A stretch of 64,000 bases of DNA from Massilia putida (GCF_001941825.1 NZ_CP019038.1:4030001-4094000); one strand, 5' to 3'; shown: positions 8,722 through 18,294, counted from the first letter of the stretch. The notes: a model not told the origin generated them from the sequence alone. Program-made: numbers and translations.

Positions 8722-9924
8722 ATGAAAACAGCGATTGCCTTTACGGTTGCCACGTTAGCCGCCGGTTTGTCCGCCTCGGCCCAGGCCCAGATTTCCGGCG
8801 ACACCATCAAGATCGGCCTGATCACGGATTTGTCGGGCGTGTATTCCGACATCGACGGCAACGGCGGCGCCGAAGCCGTGCGCATGGCGATCGCGGATGC
8901 GGGAGGCGCCATCAACGGCAAGAAGATCCAGTTCATCGTCGCCGACCACCAGAACAAGCCGGACATCGCCGCCAGCAAGGCGAGGGAGTGGTTCGACCGG
9001 GAGGGCGTCGACATGCTGATCGGCGGCACGAACTCCGGTGCCGCCCTGGCCATGGCCAAGGTGGCCGCGGAAAAGAAAAAAGTGTTTATCGCCATCGGGT
9101 CCGGCAGTGCGCAGCTGACCAATGAACAGTGCTCGCCGTTCACCGTGCACTATGCCTACGACACCGTCGCGCTCGCGCGCGGGACGGGTGCCACGATGGT
9201 CAAGCAGGGCGGCAAGACGTGGTATTTCCTCACCGCCGACTACGCTTTCGGCCAGTCGCTGGAAAAGGACACGACCGACGTCATCAAAGCCAATGGGGGG
9301 AGCGTGCTGGGCAGCGTCAAGCACCCGCTGGGCGCGTCCGACTTTTCGTCGTTCCTGCTGCAAGCGCAATCCTCGAAAGCGCAAGTGCTGGGGCTGGCGA
9401 ACGCCGGCGGCGACTTCATCAACTCCGTCAAGGCGGCGAAGGAATTCGGCCTGATGAGCAAGATGAAGATCGCGGGCCTGCTCGTATTCATCAACGACAT
9501 TCACACCTTGGGTCTGCCGACGACGCAGGGCCTGTACCTGACGGACGCCTGGTACTGGGACCTGAACAACGACACACGCGCCTGGTCCAAAAAATATTTT
9601 GCAAAGATGAAGAAGGAACCGTCGTCGCTGCAAGCGGCCGATTACTCCGCCACGATGAACTACCTGAACGCCGTCAAGGCGATCGGCACGGACGATGGCG
9701 AGAAAGTCATGGCCCAGCTTAAAAAGACCAAGATCAACGACATGTTCGCGAAGAATGCCGAGATCCGCCCGGACGGCCGCATGGTGCACGACATGTATCT
9801 GATGCAAGTCAAAACGCCGGCCGAGTCGAAGGCGCCTTGGGATTACTACAAGGTCGTGGCCACGATCCCCGGTGCCCAGGCGTACACGACCAAGGCCGAG
9901 ACGAAGTGCGCGGCCTGGAAGTGA
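8722..9924 (+). CDS. ABC transporter substrate-binding protein (LivK-like)
   Basis: Periplasmic binding protein of the liv-type importer, 400 residues. ATG 8722 opens a clear signal peptide (MKTAIAFTVATLAAGLSASA, cleavage near AQA/QIS) and follows a ggag ribosome site; the open frame extends upstream only as an out-of-frame shadow of livF. The mature N-terminus GDTIKIGLITDLSGVYSDID is typical of the peripheral-binding-protein 6 family. Two Cys (in NEQCSPF and the C-terminal TKCAAW) may form a disulfide. It lies between the ATPase genes and the permease genes, and a hairpin with a T-run follows it. Confidence 0.92.
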   Translation: MKTAIAFTVATLAAGLSASAQAQISGDTIKIGLITDLSGVYSDIDGNGGAEAVRMAIADAGGAINGKKIQFIVADHQNKPDIAASKAREWFDREGVDMLIGGTNSGAALAMAKVAAEKKKVFIAIGSGSAQLTNEQCSPFTVHYAYDTVALARGTGATMVKQGGKTWYFLTADYAFGQSLEKDTTDVIKANGGSVLGSVKHPLGASDFSSFLLQAQSSKAQVLGLANAGGDFINSVKAAKEFGLMSKMKIAGLLVFINDIHTLGLPTTQGLYLTDAWYWDLNNDTRAWSKKYFAKMKKEPSSLQAADYSATMNYLNAVKAIGTDDGEKVMAQLKKTKINDMFAKNAEIRPDGRMVHDMYLMQVKTPAESKAPWDYYKVVATIPGAQAYTTKAETKCAAWK

Positions 9925-9941
9925 GCCCGACGTAAGCGTGT

Positions 9942-9972
9942 GGCGGCCGGCACCGGCCGCCTTCATTTTTTT
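9942..9972 (+). terminator. Terminator-like hairpin between binding protein and livH
   Basis: GGCGGCCG (9942-9949), loop gcac, CGGCCGCC (9954-9961), then TTCATTTTTTTC. Within an operon, such a site could lower permease expression relative to the binding protein. Confidence 0.7.
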
Positions 9973-9992
9973 CGAAGTTTGCTGAAGGTCCC

Positions 9993-10877
9993 ATGGAAAT
10001 ATTCGGCGTCCCCCTGCAGGCGATGATGAGCCAGCTGCTGCTGGGCCTGGTCAATGGTTCGTTTTACGCGATGCTGTCGCTGGGCCTGGCCGTGATCTTC
10101 GGCCTGCTCAACGTGATCAATTTCTCGCACGGCGCGCTGTACATGATGGGCGCGTTCGCCGCCTACATCGGCGTCACGTCGTTCGGGCTGAACTACTGGA
10201 CGATGCTCGTGCTGGCGCCCTTGATCGTCGGCGCGTTCGGCATCCTGATCGAAAAGACGATGCTGCGCTGGCTTTACCAGTTCGATCATCTGTACGGCCT
10301 GCTGCTGACCTTCGGCATCACCCTGCTGCTGGAAGGCGTGTTCCGCTCGTTCTTCGGCGTGTCCGGCCAGACCCTGGACGTGCCGGAAGCGCTGTCCGGC
10401 GCCACCGACCTCGGCTTCATGATGCTGCCGAACTACCGCGCCTGGGTCGTGCTCGCCTCGCTCGTCGTGTGCCTGGCGACCTGGTTCACGATCGAAAAGA
10501 CGCGGCTGGGCGCCTACCTGCGCGCCGGCACGGAGAACCCGAAACTGGTGGAGGCGTTCGGCGTCAACGTGCCCTTGATGGTGACATTGACGTATGGTTT
10601 CGGCGTCGCGCTGGCCGGCTTCGCGGGCGTGCTGGCGGCGCCCGTCATCAACGTCACGCCGCTGATGGGTTCCAATCTCATCATCGTCGTGTTCGCCGTC
10701 GTCGTGATCGGCGGCATGGGATCCATCCTCGGTTCCATCGTCACCGGCCTGGCGCTGGGCGTCATCGAGGGGCTCACGCGCGTGTATTACCCGGAAGCGT
10801 CGGAAGTCGTCGTGTTCGTGGTGATGGTGATCGTGCTGTTGCTGCGTCCCGCCGGCCTGTTCGGCAAAGAACGATAA
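9993..10877 (+). CDS. livH: Branched-chain amino-acid type ABC transporter, permease (LivH)
   Basis: Inner-membrane permease, 294 residues, about eight hydrophobic segments. The N-terminal block LLLGLVNGSFYAMLSLGLAV and NVINFSHGALYMMGAF are LivH hallmarks, and the C-terminal VVVIGGMGSILGSIVTGLAL is the conserved permease loop. It starts 20 bases beyond the hairpin that follows the binding-protein gene and is followed 10 bases later by livM. Confidence 0.94.
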   Translation: MEIFGVPLQAMMSQLLLGLVNGSFYAMLSLGLAVIFGLLNVINFSHGALYMMGAFAAYIGVTSFGLNYWTMLVLAPLIVGAFGILIEKTMLRWLYQFDHLYGLLLTFGITLLLEGVFRSFFGVSGQTLDVPEALSGATDLGFMMLPNYRAWVVLASLVVCLATWFTIEKTRLGAYLRAGTENPKLVEAFGVNVPLMVTLTYGFGVALAGFAGVLAAPVINVTPLMGSNLIIVVFAVVVIGGMGSILGSIVTGLALGVIEGLTRVYYPEASEVVVFVVMVIVLLLRPAGLFGKER

Positions 10878-10887
10878 GGAGCCGTCC

Positions 10888-11871
10888 ATGAACAAAACGC
10901 TGGCCTGGGGGATCGCACTGGCGGTGGCGCTGGCGGCGCCGTTCGTCGGCTACCCCGTCTTCTTGATGAAGCTGTTGTGCTTCGGCCTGTTCGCCTGCGC
11001 ATTCAATTTGCTGATCGGCTACACGGGCTTGCTGTCGTTCGGCCACGCCGCGTTCTTCGGCGGCGCCGGTTACGTTACGGGACACGCGCTGACGGTGCTC
11101 GGGCTGCCGTTCGAAGTGTCTCTCGTGCTGGGCGTGCTGGCGTCCGCCGCGCTGGGTCTCGTGATGGGTCTGCTGGCCATCCGCCGCCAGGGCATTTATT
11201 TTGCGATGATCACGCTGGCCCTGGCGCAAATGGTGTACTTCGCCGCGCTGCGCGCGCCGTTTACGCACGGCGAGGACGGCCTGCAGGGCGTCCCGCGCGG
11301 CAAGCTGCTGGGCGTATTGGATCTCGGCAATGACGTCACCTTGTACTTCGTCGTGCTGGCGATCTGCGTGGGCGGCTTCGCCTTGATCGTGCGCACGGTG
11401 CACTCACCGTTCGGTCAGGTGCTGAAGGCGATCAAGGAAAACGAAGCGCGCGCCATTTCTCTGGGCTACGACGTGGACCGCTACAAACTCGTCGCCTTCG
11501 TGCTGTCGGCCGCGCTGGCGGGCCTGGCCGGCGCGACGAAGACCGTCGTGCTCGGCTTCGAGACGCTGACGGACGTGCACTGGACGATGTCCGGCCTCGT
11601 CATCCTGATGACCTTGGTCGGCGGCATGGGCACGCTGGCCGGGCCGATTCTGGGCGCCTTCCTCATCGTCGCACTGGAGAACAAGCTGGGCGACCTGGGG
11701 AACTTCCTGGCCGAGACGACGCATGTAGAATGGTTCGCATCACTCGGAGAATCCGTGGGCATCGTCACCGGCTTTATCTTTGTTGCCTGCGTGCTGTTGT
11801 TCCGACGGGGCATCGTCGGCGAGATCGCGGCGGCACTGTCACGCGGAGGACGCCGGCGCGCAGCCGCATAA
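10888..11871 (+). CDS. livM: Branched-chain amino-acid type ABC transporter, permease (LivM)
   Basis: Second permease subunit, 327 residues, about nine hydrophobic segments. LivM signatures include NLLIGYTGLLSFGHAAFFGG and the loop LVGGMGTLAGPILGAFLIVA. The ATG has an aaggag ribosome site in the 10-base gap after livH. The C-terminus ends in a basic tail (RGGRRRAAA). A 14-base sequence around the stop (cgcataaagtcggc) is duplicated in tandem just after it. Confidence 0.94.
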   Translation: MNKTLAWGIALAVALAAPFVGYPVFLMKLLCFGLFACAFNLLIGYTGLLSFGHAAFFGGAGYVTGHALTVLGLPFEVSLVLGVLASAALGLVMGLLAIRRQGIYFAMITLALAQMVYFAALRAPFTHGEDGLQGVPRGKLLGVLDLGNDVTLYFVVLAICVGGFALIVRTVHSPFGQVLKAIKENEARAISLGYDVDRYKLVAFVLSAALAGLAGATKTVVLGFETLTDVHWTMSGLVILMTLVGGMGTLAGPILGAFLIVALENKLGDLGNFLAETTHVEWFASLGESVGIVTGFIFVACVLLFRRGIVGEIAAALSRGGRRRAAA

Positions 11872-11920
11872 AGTCGGCCGCATAAAGTCGGGTGCCTGGA
11901 TAGCTTTCAAGGAGGCGGAC

Positions 11921-12757
11921 GTGATTGACGAATCGCTCATGCTGGACGTGAACGGCATCCACATCCACACGACGACGACGGGGCAGGGGCCGCCGGTGCT
12001 GCTGCTGCACGGCTTTCCCGACACGCACCTCGTCTGGCGCAAGCAGGTCCCCGCGCTGGCCGCTGCCGGCTTTCGTGTGCTGGCGCCCGACCTGCGCGGC
12101 TACGGCCGCAGCGATGCGCCGCGCGGCGTCTTCGACTACACGATGGATAAATTGCGCGGCGACGTGCTCGGCTTGCTGGACGCGCTGCACATCAATAAAG
12201 TCTTCCTCGTCGGCCATGACTGGGGCGGCATCATCGGCTGGCAGATTGCGGCGCTGGCGCCGGAGCGCGTGCACCGCTACGTGGCGATGTCGACCGGTCA
12301 CCCGGACGCCATCGCACGCGCCGGCCTCCTGCAGCGCTTGCGCATGACCTATATCCTTGGTTTCATCATGCCGGTGCTGGCCGAGCACACGCTGCGCACG
12401 GCCGACTGGTTCATCATGCGCCAGTTCACCGACGAGCCTGGCCAGGCCGACCACTGGAAGCGCGATCTGTCGCCGCCGGGGCGCCTGACGGCGGCGCTGA
12501 ATTATTACCGCGCCAATCTGAATCTCGCGTTGCCGCATGGGCACCGTAAAGTCAAAGTACCCGTGATGGGCTTGTGGAGCGACCGCGATCCGGCGCTGGG
12601 CGAAAAACAGATGCGCGACTCGGCCCACTATGTCGACGGCGAATTCCGCTTCGAGCGCATCCGCGGCGCCGACCACTGGCTGCAGCTGACGGCGGCGGGC
12701 GAGGTCAACCGGCTGCTGCTCCAGTTCTTCGAAGAAGGGCGAGCGGCGGCCGTCTGA
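11921..12757 (+). CDS. Alpha/beta hydrolase, epoxide hydrolase / haloacetate dehalogenase-like
   Basis: Cytoplasmic alpha/beta-fold hydrolase, 278 residues. Seen: oxyanion motif LLLHGFPDTHLVW, nucleophile elbow VGHDWGG with Asp as nucleophile, and the catalytic His in GADHWLQ. Asp at the elbow is characteristic of epoxide hydrolases and dehalogenases, not of esterases. I chose GTG 11921 because a full aaggagg ribosome site lies five bases before it; ATG 11939 is the alternative. It follows livM by 49 bases on the same strand and may belong to that transcription unit, which would tie its substrate to the importer and the GMC oxidoreductase. Confidence 0.85.
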   Translation: MIDESLMLDVNGIHIHTTTTGQGPPVLLLHGFPDTHLVWRKQVPALAAAGFRVLAPDLRGYGRSDAPRGVFDYTMDKLRGDVLGLLDALHINKVFLVGHDWGGIIGWQIAALAPERVHRYVAMSTGHPDAIARAGLLQRLRMTYILGFIMPVLAEHTLRTADWFIMRQFTDEPGQADHWKRDLSPPGRLTAALNYYRANLNLALPHGHRKVKVPVMGLWSDRDPALGEKQMRDSAHYVDGEFRFERIRGADHWLQLTAAGEVNRLLLQFFEEGRAAAV

Positions 12758-12818
12758 TTGTTTGTTGCATCGCAACAAGAGCCGTACCGTACAATAGCGC
12801 TTTTACGCGTTATTGATC

Positions 12819-13588
12819 ATGTTCGATTTTGCCCTGCTGGCCGTCGCGGCCTTCGTTGCCGGTCTCGTGGATGCTGTCGTCGGTGGGGAGGATTGATCCA
12901 GATTCCCGCGATGTTCGCCGTATTCCCTCGTGAAGTGCCAGCGACCTTGCTGGGCACGAACAAGTTGGCAGCCATGTTCGGTACGGCGGTGGCCGCGGTC
13001 AAATATACCCGCCGCGTGACGGTCGCGTGGAGTACGGCGGCACCGGCCGCCGTCGCCGCGTTCGCGTTGTCGTTCATCGGCGCCTGGACGGTGACCCGCG
13101 TGCCCGGCGACTTCGTGCGCAGCCTGCTGCCGTTGATCCTGCTTGCGGTGGCCGTGTACACGTTCAAGGAAAAGAACCTGGGTGCCGTCCACGCACCGCT
13201 GCACAGCGGCATGACGGAACGGTTGCTGGCGACGGGCGCCGGTGCCGCGATCGGTTTTTATGACGGCTTCTTTGGCCCGGGCACCGGCAGCTTCCTGATC
13301 TTCCTGTTCGTGCGCTTCTTCGGCTTCGATTTCCTCAGCGCGTCGGCGGCGGCTAAGATCGTCAACGTCGCCTGCAATATCTCGGCGCTGATCTGGTTCG
13401 GGGTCAGCGGTCACCTGATCTGGCAGCTCGGCCTGTTGATGGCCGTGTGCCAGATCGCGGGGTCGCTGATCGGAACGCGCTTGGCGCTCAAGCACGGCAG
13501 TGGCTTCGTGCGCAAATTGTTCCTGGTCGTCGTCGGCGTGTTGATTGTAAAGACAGCGGTCGACACGTTCCGGCATCTGGGCTGGTGA
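12819..13588 (+). pseudogene. TauE/SafE-family membrane permease, frameshifted near the start
   Basis: ATG 12819 begins MFDFALLAVAAFVAGLVDAV, the usual N-terminus of this family, then hits TGA at 12894. The next frame continues with LIQIPAMFAVFPREVPATLL and an intact ~230-residue permease with about seven further membrane segments to the stop at 13588. The shift is at the G run 12885-12888: one more G would restore the family's Gly-rich loop (VVGGGGLIQIP) and give one 256-residue protein. The family exports sulfur compounds or organic anions. A sequencing error in the homopolymer is as likely as a real mutation. parS1 lies just after the stop. Confidence 0.85.
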
Positions 13589-13589
13589 A

Positions 13590-13605
13590 TGTTCCACGTG
13601 AAACA
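13590..13605. promoter_or_regulatory. parS: parS site 1 (ParB-binding)
   Basis: TGTTCCACGTGAAACA differs from the perfect parS palindrome by one base. It fills the 18-base gap between two convergent genes (the TauE/SafE gene and the DUF1176 gene). Confidence 0.92.
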
Positions 13606-13606
13606 G

Positions 13607-14653
13607 TCAGCGCCCCTTGTGCACGCGGGTGACGAGTGTCGGTAAATCCCAAGCCCCGCCGGCCGCGGTCTGGCGGCACATGCCGGTCGTCGTCGCCGAC
13701 GTCTGCGCGAACGATTGGCCATCCCACATCCAGGTCGCCGAGCTGACGCAGTCGCCGATGCCGCGCCCCTTTTGCACCGACGAGATGACGCCATCCGCGT
13801 AATCGGTGGCGGACGTCGTGACGAGGACAGCCGCGTAGGGCGGCTTAGCGTCGATGACCCAGTAGCCGTCGCCCGAGTTGTAGGCGGCCGTCCAGCAGAC
13901 GTGCGAAACCAGCAGTTTATCTTTCGTGAGGCGCCTGACCTCGAGCTTGCTGGCGTCGTCGGATGTCGTGTCCACGAACTCGCAACTGCCGTCCTGCACC
14001 GTTTTGCGCAACGCGGCCAACAGGTTCCGGATTTGCGCGGATGTGAGTTTGACCGGATGCGTATCCTGGCTGACGGCCCCCGCCGCAATCTCCGGTGCCG
14101 GAACTGGCGGCAGAACATTTGATTCCGGTTTAGTGCCCTTGCGCGCCAGTGCGCCGGGCGTGTCCAGGCGCCCCTGGAATTCATCCATTTTCAACAGGAC
14201 GGCATTGGCGCCGGCGGTCGAGATGGTCCACGTCGTCCCTTTTGCTGACCACGCGATGCGGCCGTCCTTGAGCAGGGCCGGCAGCAGAGTCTTGACCTGT
14301 GCGTCGGACAGCTTGCCGATGTTGGACGTCGTATCGATGGGGACGGTGCCGAGGTTGCCGCCGTCGATCGTCATCGCGACCTGGTCCGGCGCTGGATGGT
14401 GTTCATCGTCGGCCAGCTGCAGTTGCACGGTGACGGGTTGGTCCGGTCCGGCCGCGCGCGTCAGCAGGATGGTGGCGCCCGGCTCGTCATCCTCGGGGTG
14501 GTAGCCGGCCGCTCTACACGTTCTCGTGTTGTCGCAGGCGAGTTCCCAGTCCTTGTGATCGAACGAGATCGACGGCAAGTCGGAGCGGGGATAGGCCCCA
14601 ACAGCGGTGCTGGCGGCGAGCAGGGCAAGGGTGATTGGACGCGGTTTTGGCAT
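13607..14653 (-). CDS. DUF1176 domain protein, secreted
   Basis: Protein of 348 residues of the DUF1176 family, function unknown. From ATG 14653 it opens with a signal peptide ([20 protein letters not shown]), so it is probably periplasmic. An in-frame ATG at 14692 would add 13 residues in front and is less likely for an exported protein. Several Cys (in [14 protein letters not shown] and near the C-terminus, GDCVSS and GMCRQT) probably form disulfides. It is divergent from mnmG, with parS2 between them, and stands alone on its strand. Confidence 0.8.
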   Translation of the reverse strand: MPKPRPITLALLAASTAVGAYPRSDLPSISFDHKDWELACDNTRTCRAAGYHPEDDEPGATILLTRAAGPDQPVTVQLQLADDEHHPAPDQVAMTIDGGNLGTVPIDTTSNIGKLSDAQVKTLLPALLKDGRIAWSAKGTTWTISTAGANAVLLKMDEFQGRLDTPGALARKGTKPESNVLPPVPAPEIAAGAVSQDTHPVKLTSAQIRNLLAALRKTVQDGSCEFVDTTSDDASKLEVRRLTKDKLLVSHVCWTAAYNSGDGYWVIDAKPPYAAVLVTTSATDYADGVISSVQKGRGIGDCVSSATWMWDGQSFAQTSATTTGMCRQTAAGGAWDLPTLVTRVHKGR

Positions 14654-14706
14654 GGCGGCAAAGGGCGAATTGGCGTGGCAAAAGCCTAACATGCGCCGAC
14701 GTCCAC

Positions 14707-14722
14707 TGTTTCACGTGAAACA
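14707..14722. promoter_or_regulatory. parS: parS site 2 (ParB-binding, perfect)
   Basis: TGTTTCACGTGAAACA, the perfect 16-base parS palindrome, lies between the divergent DUF1176 and mnmG genes, about 90 bases before the mnmG start. Confidence 0.97.
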
Positions 14723-14810
14723 AAATCTGTCGTTTTCGTGGCCGTGCCGAAGCCGCACGGAAAAAAGAATCTATAATCCTTGCTTAATCCTCCTCGCAAC
14801 ACATTCCATC

Positions 14811-16745
14811 ATGCTATTTCCGACAGAATTCGACGTGATCGTCGTAGGCGGCGGCCATGCCGGCACCGAAGCGGCGCTCGCGTCCGCGCGCATGGGCCAG
14901 AAGACCCTGTTGCTCACTCACAATATCGAAACCCTGGGTGCGATGTCCTGCAACCCGTCCATCGGCGGCATTGGCAAGGGCCATTTGGTGAAGGAAGTCG
15001 ACGCCATGGGCGGCGCGATGGCCATTGCCACCGACGAAGCCGGCATCCAGTTCCGCATCCTGAACTCGTCCAAGGGCCCGGCCGTGCGCGCCACGCGCGC
15101 CCAGGCTGACCGCATGCTGTACAAGCAGGCGATCCGTTCGCGCCTGGAAAATCAGCCTAACTTGTGGCTGTTCCAGCAAGCCGTCGACGATTTGATGGTC
15201 GAAGGCGACCGCGTCGTCGGCGCCGTGACGCAGATCGGCCTGCGCTTCCGGTCGCGCGCCGTCGTGCTGACTGCGGGTACTTTCCTCGACGGTAAGATCC
15301 ACGTGGGCCTGCAAAATTACTCGGCCGGCCGTGCGGGCGATCCGCCGGCGGTCTCGCTGTCGTCGCGCCTGAAGGAACTGAAACTGCCGCAAGGGCGTCT
15401 TAAAACCGGCACGCCGCCGCGCATCGACGGCCGCAGCATCGACTTTTCCGTCATGACGGAACAGCCGGGCGACCTGGATCCGGTGCCGGTGTTTTCGTAC
15501 ATGGGCAACACGGCCATGCACCCGAAACAGTTGCCGTGCTGGGTCACGCACACGAATGCCCAGACGCACGAGATCATCCGCAATGGCCTCGACCGCAGCC
15601 CGATGTACACGGGTGTGATCGAAGGCGTCGGCCCGCGCTACTGCCCGTCGATCGAAGACAAGATCCACCGCTTTGCTTCGAAGGAGTCGCACCAGATCTT
15701 CCTGGAACCGGAAGGCTTGACGACGAACGAGTTTTATCCGAACGGTATCTCGACGAGCCTGCCGTTCGACGTGCAGCTGGCCCTGGTGCGCTCGATGCGC
15801 GGCCTGGAAAACGCGTTTATTTTGCGTCCCGGCTATGCGATCGAATACGACTATTTCGACCCGCGCGGCCTGAAAGCGTCGCTGGAAACGAAGGCGGTCC
15901 AGGGGCTGTTCTTTGCCGGCCAGATCAACGGCACGACCGGTTACGAGGAAGCCGCGGCCCAGGGCATGCTGGCCGGTATCAACGCGGCGCTGCAGACGCA
16001 AGGCAAGGAAGCGTGGACGCCATCCCGTTCCGAAGCCTATCTCGGCGTGCTGGTCGACGACCTCACGACGCAGGGCGTGGCGGAGCCGTACCGGATGTTT
16101 ACGAGCCGCGCGGAGTATCGCCTGTCGCTGCGCGAAGACAATGCCGACATGCGCCTGACGGAGATCGGCCGCAAGCTGGGCGTCGTCGGCGATGCGCAGT
16201 GGGAAGCGTTCGAGCGCAAACGGGAAGCCGTCGCGCGCGAACTGGAACGCCTGCGGTCGACCTGGGTCAACCCGCGCATCCTGGCTGCCGCCGAATCCGA
16301 GCGCGTGATCGGCCAAGCCATCGAGCGTGAATACAATCTGGCCGATCTGCTGCGTCGTCCGGGTGTCGAGTACGACAAGCTGGTGAGCCTGCAGGGCGTC
16401 GACGGCCAGGCGCTGGGCGGTCCGGGCGTCGAAGATCCAGCCGTGAAGGAGCAGGTCGAGATCCAGCTGAAGTATTCGGGCTATATCAACCGCCAGGCGC
16501 GCGAAGTGGAACGTCACGACTACTACGAAAACCTCAAACTGCCGGAAAACCTGAACTATCTGGAGATCACGGCGCTGTCGATCGAAGTGCGCCAAAAGCT
16601 GGATAAACAGCGTCCGGAGACGCTGGGCCAGGCCTCCCGCATCTCCGGCGTGACGCCGGCGGCCATTTCTCTGCTGCTGGTGCACCTTAAAAAGCGCGGC
16701 GCGAAAGGGTTTACGAACGTGCCGAACGAGGAGTCGGCCGCGTGA
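14811..16745 (+). CDS. mnmG: tRNA uridine-5-carboxymethylaminomethyl modification enzyme MnmG (GidA)
   Basis: FAD-dependent enzyme that, with MnmE, modifies the wobble uridine of several tRNAs. The protein has 644 residues. FAD motif [20 protein letters not shown], the [20 protein letters not shown] block, the [11 protein letters not shown] motif and the C-terminal helical MnmE-binding domain are all present. ATG 14811 fits the family N-terminus. A TATAAT (14772-14777) 34 bases upstream is a probable -10 element, without a convincing -35. It overlaps rsmG by four bases (GTGA). The mnmG-rsmG-parA-parB order is the classic origin-proximal arrangement. Confidence 0.97.
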   Translation: MLFPTEFDVIVVGGGHAGTEAALASARMGQKTLLLTHNIETLGAMSCNPSIGGIGKGHLVKEVDAMGGAMAIATDEAGIQFRILNSSKGPAVRATRAQADRMLYKQAIRSRLENQPNLWLFQQAVDDLMVEGDRVVGAVTQIGLRFRSRAVVLTAGTFLDGKIHVGLQNYSAGRAGDPPAVSLSSRLKELKLPQGRLKTGTPPRIDGRSIDFSVMTEQPGDLDPVPVFSYMGNTAMHPKQLPCWVTHTNAQTHEIIRNGLDRSPMYTGVIEGVGPRYCPSIEDKIHRFASKESHQIFLEPEGLTTNEFYPNGISTSLPFDVQLALVRSMRGLENAFILRPGYAIEYDYFDPRGLKASLETKAVQGLFFAGQINGTTGYEEAAAQGMLAGINAALQTQGKEAWTPSRSEAYLGVLVDDLTTQGVAEPYRMFTSRAEYRLSLREDNADMRLTEIGRKLGVVGDAQWEAFERKREAVARELERLRSTWVNPRILAAAESERVIGQAIEREYNLADLLRRPGVEYDKLVSLQGVDGQALGGPGVEDPAVKEQVEIQLKYSGYINRQAREVERHDYYENLKLPENLNYLEITALSIEVRQKLDKQRPETLGQASRISGVTPAAISLLLVHLKKRGAKGFTNVPNEESAA

Positions 16746-17389
16746 AGAATTTCGACCGTACCGCCTTGTCCGCCGTGCTGGGCGAGGGTATCGCCGCGAT
16801 GCATCTCGACGTGAGCCCGGCCCAGCAGGACAAGTTGATGGATTATTTGGGCCTGATGTTCAAGTGGAATGCCGTCTACAACCTGACGTCGCTGCGCGGC
16901 CCGATGCAGATGGTCACGCACCACCTGCTGGATTCGCTGGCCGCGGTGCCGGCGTTTGCGCAAGCACACAACGTGCTGGACGTGGGTTCGGGCGGTGGCT
17001 TGCCGGGCATCGTGCTGGCGATCGTGCGCCCGGACATGAAAGTGTCGATGATCGACACCGTGCATAAAAAAACGGCTTTTTTGACGCAGGTGAAAGCGGA
17101 ATTGAGCCTGACCAACGTCACGGTGTACACGGCGCGGGTGGAGCAACTGCAGGTGAGCGACAAATTCGACGTCATCACCTCGCGCGCTTTTGCCGACCTC
17201 TCGGATTTCGTCAACTGGTCCTGTCATCTGCTGGCAGACGGCGGACGCTATATTGCCCTGAAAGGGGTGGCCCCGAAAGACGAGCAGGAACGGCTGCCGG
17301 CGGAATGGAAGGTAACCGGGCTGGAGCCGCTGCAGGTGCCCAAATTGGGCGCGGAACGTCACCTGGTGTATATCGAACGTTCCACGTGA
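16742..17389 (+). CDS. rsmG: 16S rRNA (guanine-527-N7)-methyltransferase RsmG (GidB)
   Basis: SAM-dependent methyltransferase acting on G527 of 16S rRNA, 215 residues. SAM-binding motif [18 protein letters not shown] and the motif [10 protein letters not shown] are present. It uses a GTG start that overlaps the mnmG stop (GTGA), implying translational coupling. Its stop codon lies inside parS3. Confidence 0.96.
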   Translation: MKNFDRTALSAVLGEGIAAMHLDVSPAQQDKLMDYLGLMFKWNAVYNLTSLRGPMQMVTHHLLDSLAAVPAFAQAHNVLDVGSGGGLPGIVLAIVRPDMKVSMIDTVHKKTAFLTQVKAELSLTNVTVYTARVEQLQVSDKFDVITSRAFADLSDFVNWSCHLLADGGRYIALKGVAPKDEQERLPAEWKVTGLEPLQVPKLGAERHLVYIERST

Positions 17390-17393
17390 AACA
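17378..17393. promoter_or_regulatory. parS: parS site 3 (ParB-binding)
   Basis: CGTTCCACGTGAAACA has two differences from the perfect palindrome and overlaps the last codons and stop of rsmG. Confidence 0.85.
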
Positions 17394-17415
17394 TCCAAAG
17401 CAACGCACAACCAAA

Positions 17416-17482
17416 TAAACTGTATAACCAGTTTATATCGTTATTACCATGTAAACCGTATAAATCGTTTTAATGGTATTAA
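17416..17482 (+). promoter_or_regulatory. AT-rich inverted repeats before parA; possible parAB control region
   Basis: A perfect inverted repeat, TAAACTG-tataac-CAGTTTA (17416-17435), is followed by a second one with arms ttattaccat (17441-17450) and atggtattaa (17473-17482), 9 of 10 positions paired. The second one encloses a further imperfect palindrome around AAACCG/CGTTTT. The segment is far more AT-rich than its surroundings. Confidence 0.5.
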
Positions 17483-17505
17483 CCGTATGGCTGATAAAGG
17501 GATAC

Positions 17506-18276
17506 ATGGCGAAAATTTTTTGCGTAGCAAACCAGAAGGGCGGGGTCGGCAAGACCACCACCAGCGTCAACCTGTCCGCCGGTCTCGCCAAGCTGGACCA
17601 GCGCGTGCTGCTGGTCGACCTCGACCCGCAGGGCAACGCCACCATGGGCGCGGGCATCAACAAGGCGGGGCTGACCTCGTCGATCTACGAGGTGCTGCTG
17701 GGCGAGGCCGACGTGGCCGCCGCGCGCCTGCGCAGCGAAGCGGGGCGCTTCGACGTGCTGCCGGCCAACCGCGAACTGGCCGGCGCCGAAGTCGAGATGG
17801 TCGCGCTGGAAAACCGTGAGCGCCGCCTCAAGGAAGCGCTGGCCAAAGTGGATGCCGACTACGACTTCATCCTCATCGACTGCCCGCCCGCATTGTCGAT
17901 GCTGACGCTGAACGGGCTCGTGTCCGCGCACGGCGTCATCATTCCGATGCAGTGCGAGTATTACGCGCTGGAAGGCCTGTCCGACCTCGTGAACACGATC
18001 AAGAAGGTGCACGCGAATCTGAACCATGATCTGCGCATCATCGGCCTGCTGCGCGTGATGTTCGATCCGCGCATGACGCTGTCGCAGCAGGTGTCAAGCC
18101 AGCTCGAACAGCATTTCGGCGACAAGGTGTTCAAGACGATCATCCCGCGCAACGTGCGGCTGGCGGAAGCGCCGTCGTACGGCATCCCGGGCGTCACGTT
18201 CGATCCGGCCTCGAAAGGCGCGCAGGCCTACATCGCCTTCGGCGCCGAGATGGTCGAGCGCATCAAGACAATGTAA
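17506..18276 (+). CDS. parA: Chromosome-partitioning ATPase ParA (Soj)
   Basis: Deviant-Walker ATPase that binds DNA non-specifically and moves ParB-parS complexes during chromosome segregation. The protein has 256 residues, a chromosomal-type ParA without an N-terminal DNA-binding domain. The motif KGGVGKTTTSVNLSA (signature Lys and catalytic Lys), LLVDLDPQGN and DFILIDCPPAL are intact. I chose ATG 17506 (MAKIFCVANQKGG) because it follows an aaaggga ribosome site and matches the family start; the GTG/ATG starts further upstream fall within the inverted repeats. It is 18 bases from parB. Confidence 0.97.
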   Translation: MAKIFCVANQKGGVGKTTTSVNLSAGLAKLDQRVLLVDLDPQGNATMGAGINKAGLTSSIYEVLLGEADVAAARLRSEAGRFDVLPANRELAGAEVEMVALENRERRLKEALAKVDADYDFILIDCPPALSMLTLNGLVSAHGVIIPMQCEYYALEGLSDLVNTIKKVHANLNHDLRIIGLLRVMFDPRMTLSQQVSSQLEQHFGDKVFKTIIPRNVRLAEAPSYGIPGVTFDPASKGAQAYIAFGAEMVERIKTM

Positions 18277-18294
18277 TCAGAAATCAGACAAGTC

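Noticed and set aside
12885..12896. Programmed -1/+1 ribosomal frameshifting in the TauE/SafE gene
   Set aside because: A G4 run without a slippery heptamer or a following pseudoknot that I can see, and the family is normally encoded in one frame; mutation or read error is simpler.
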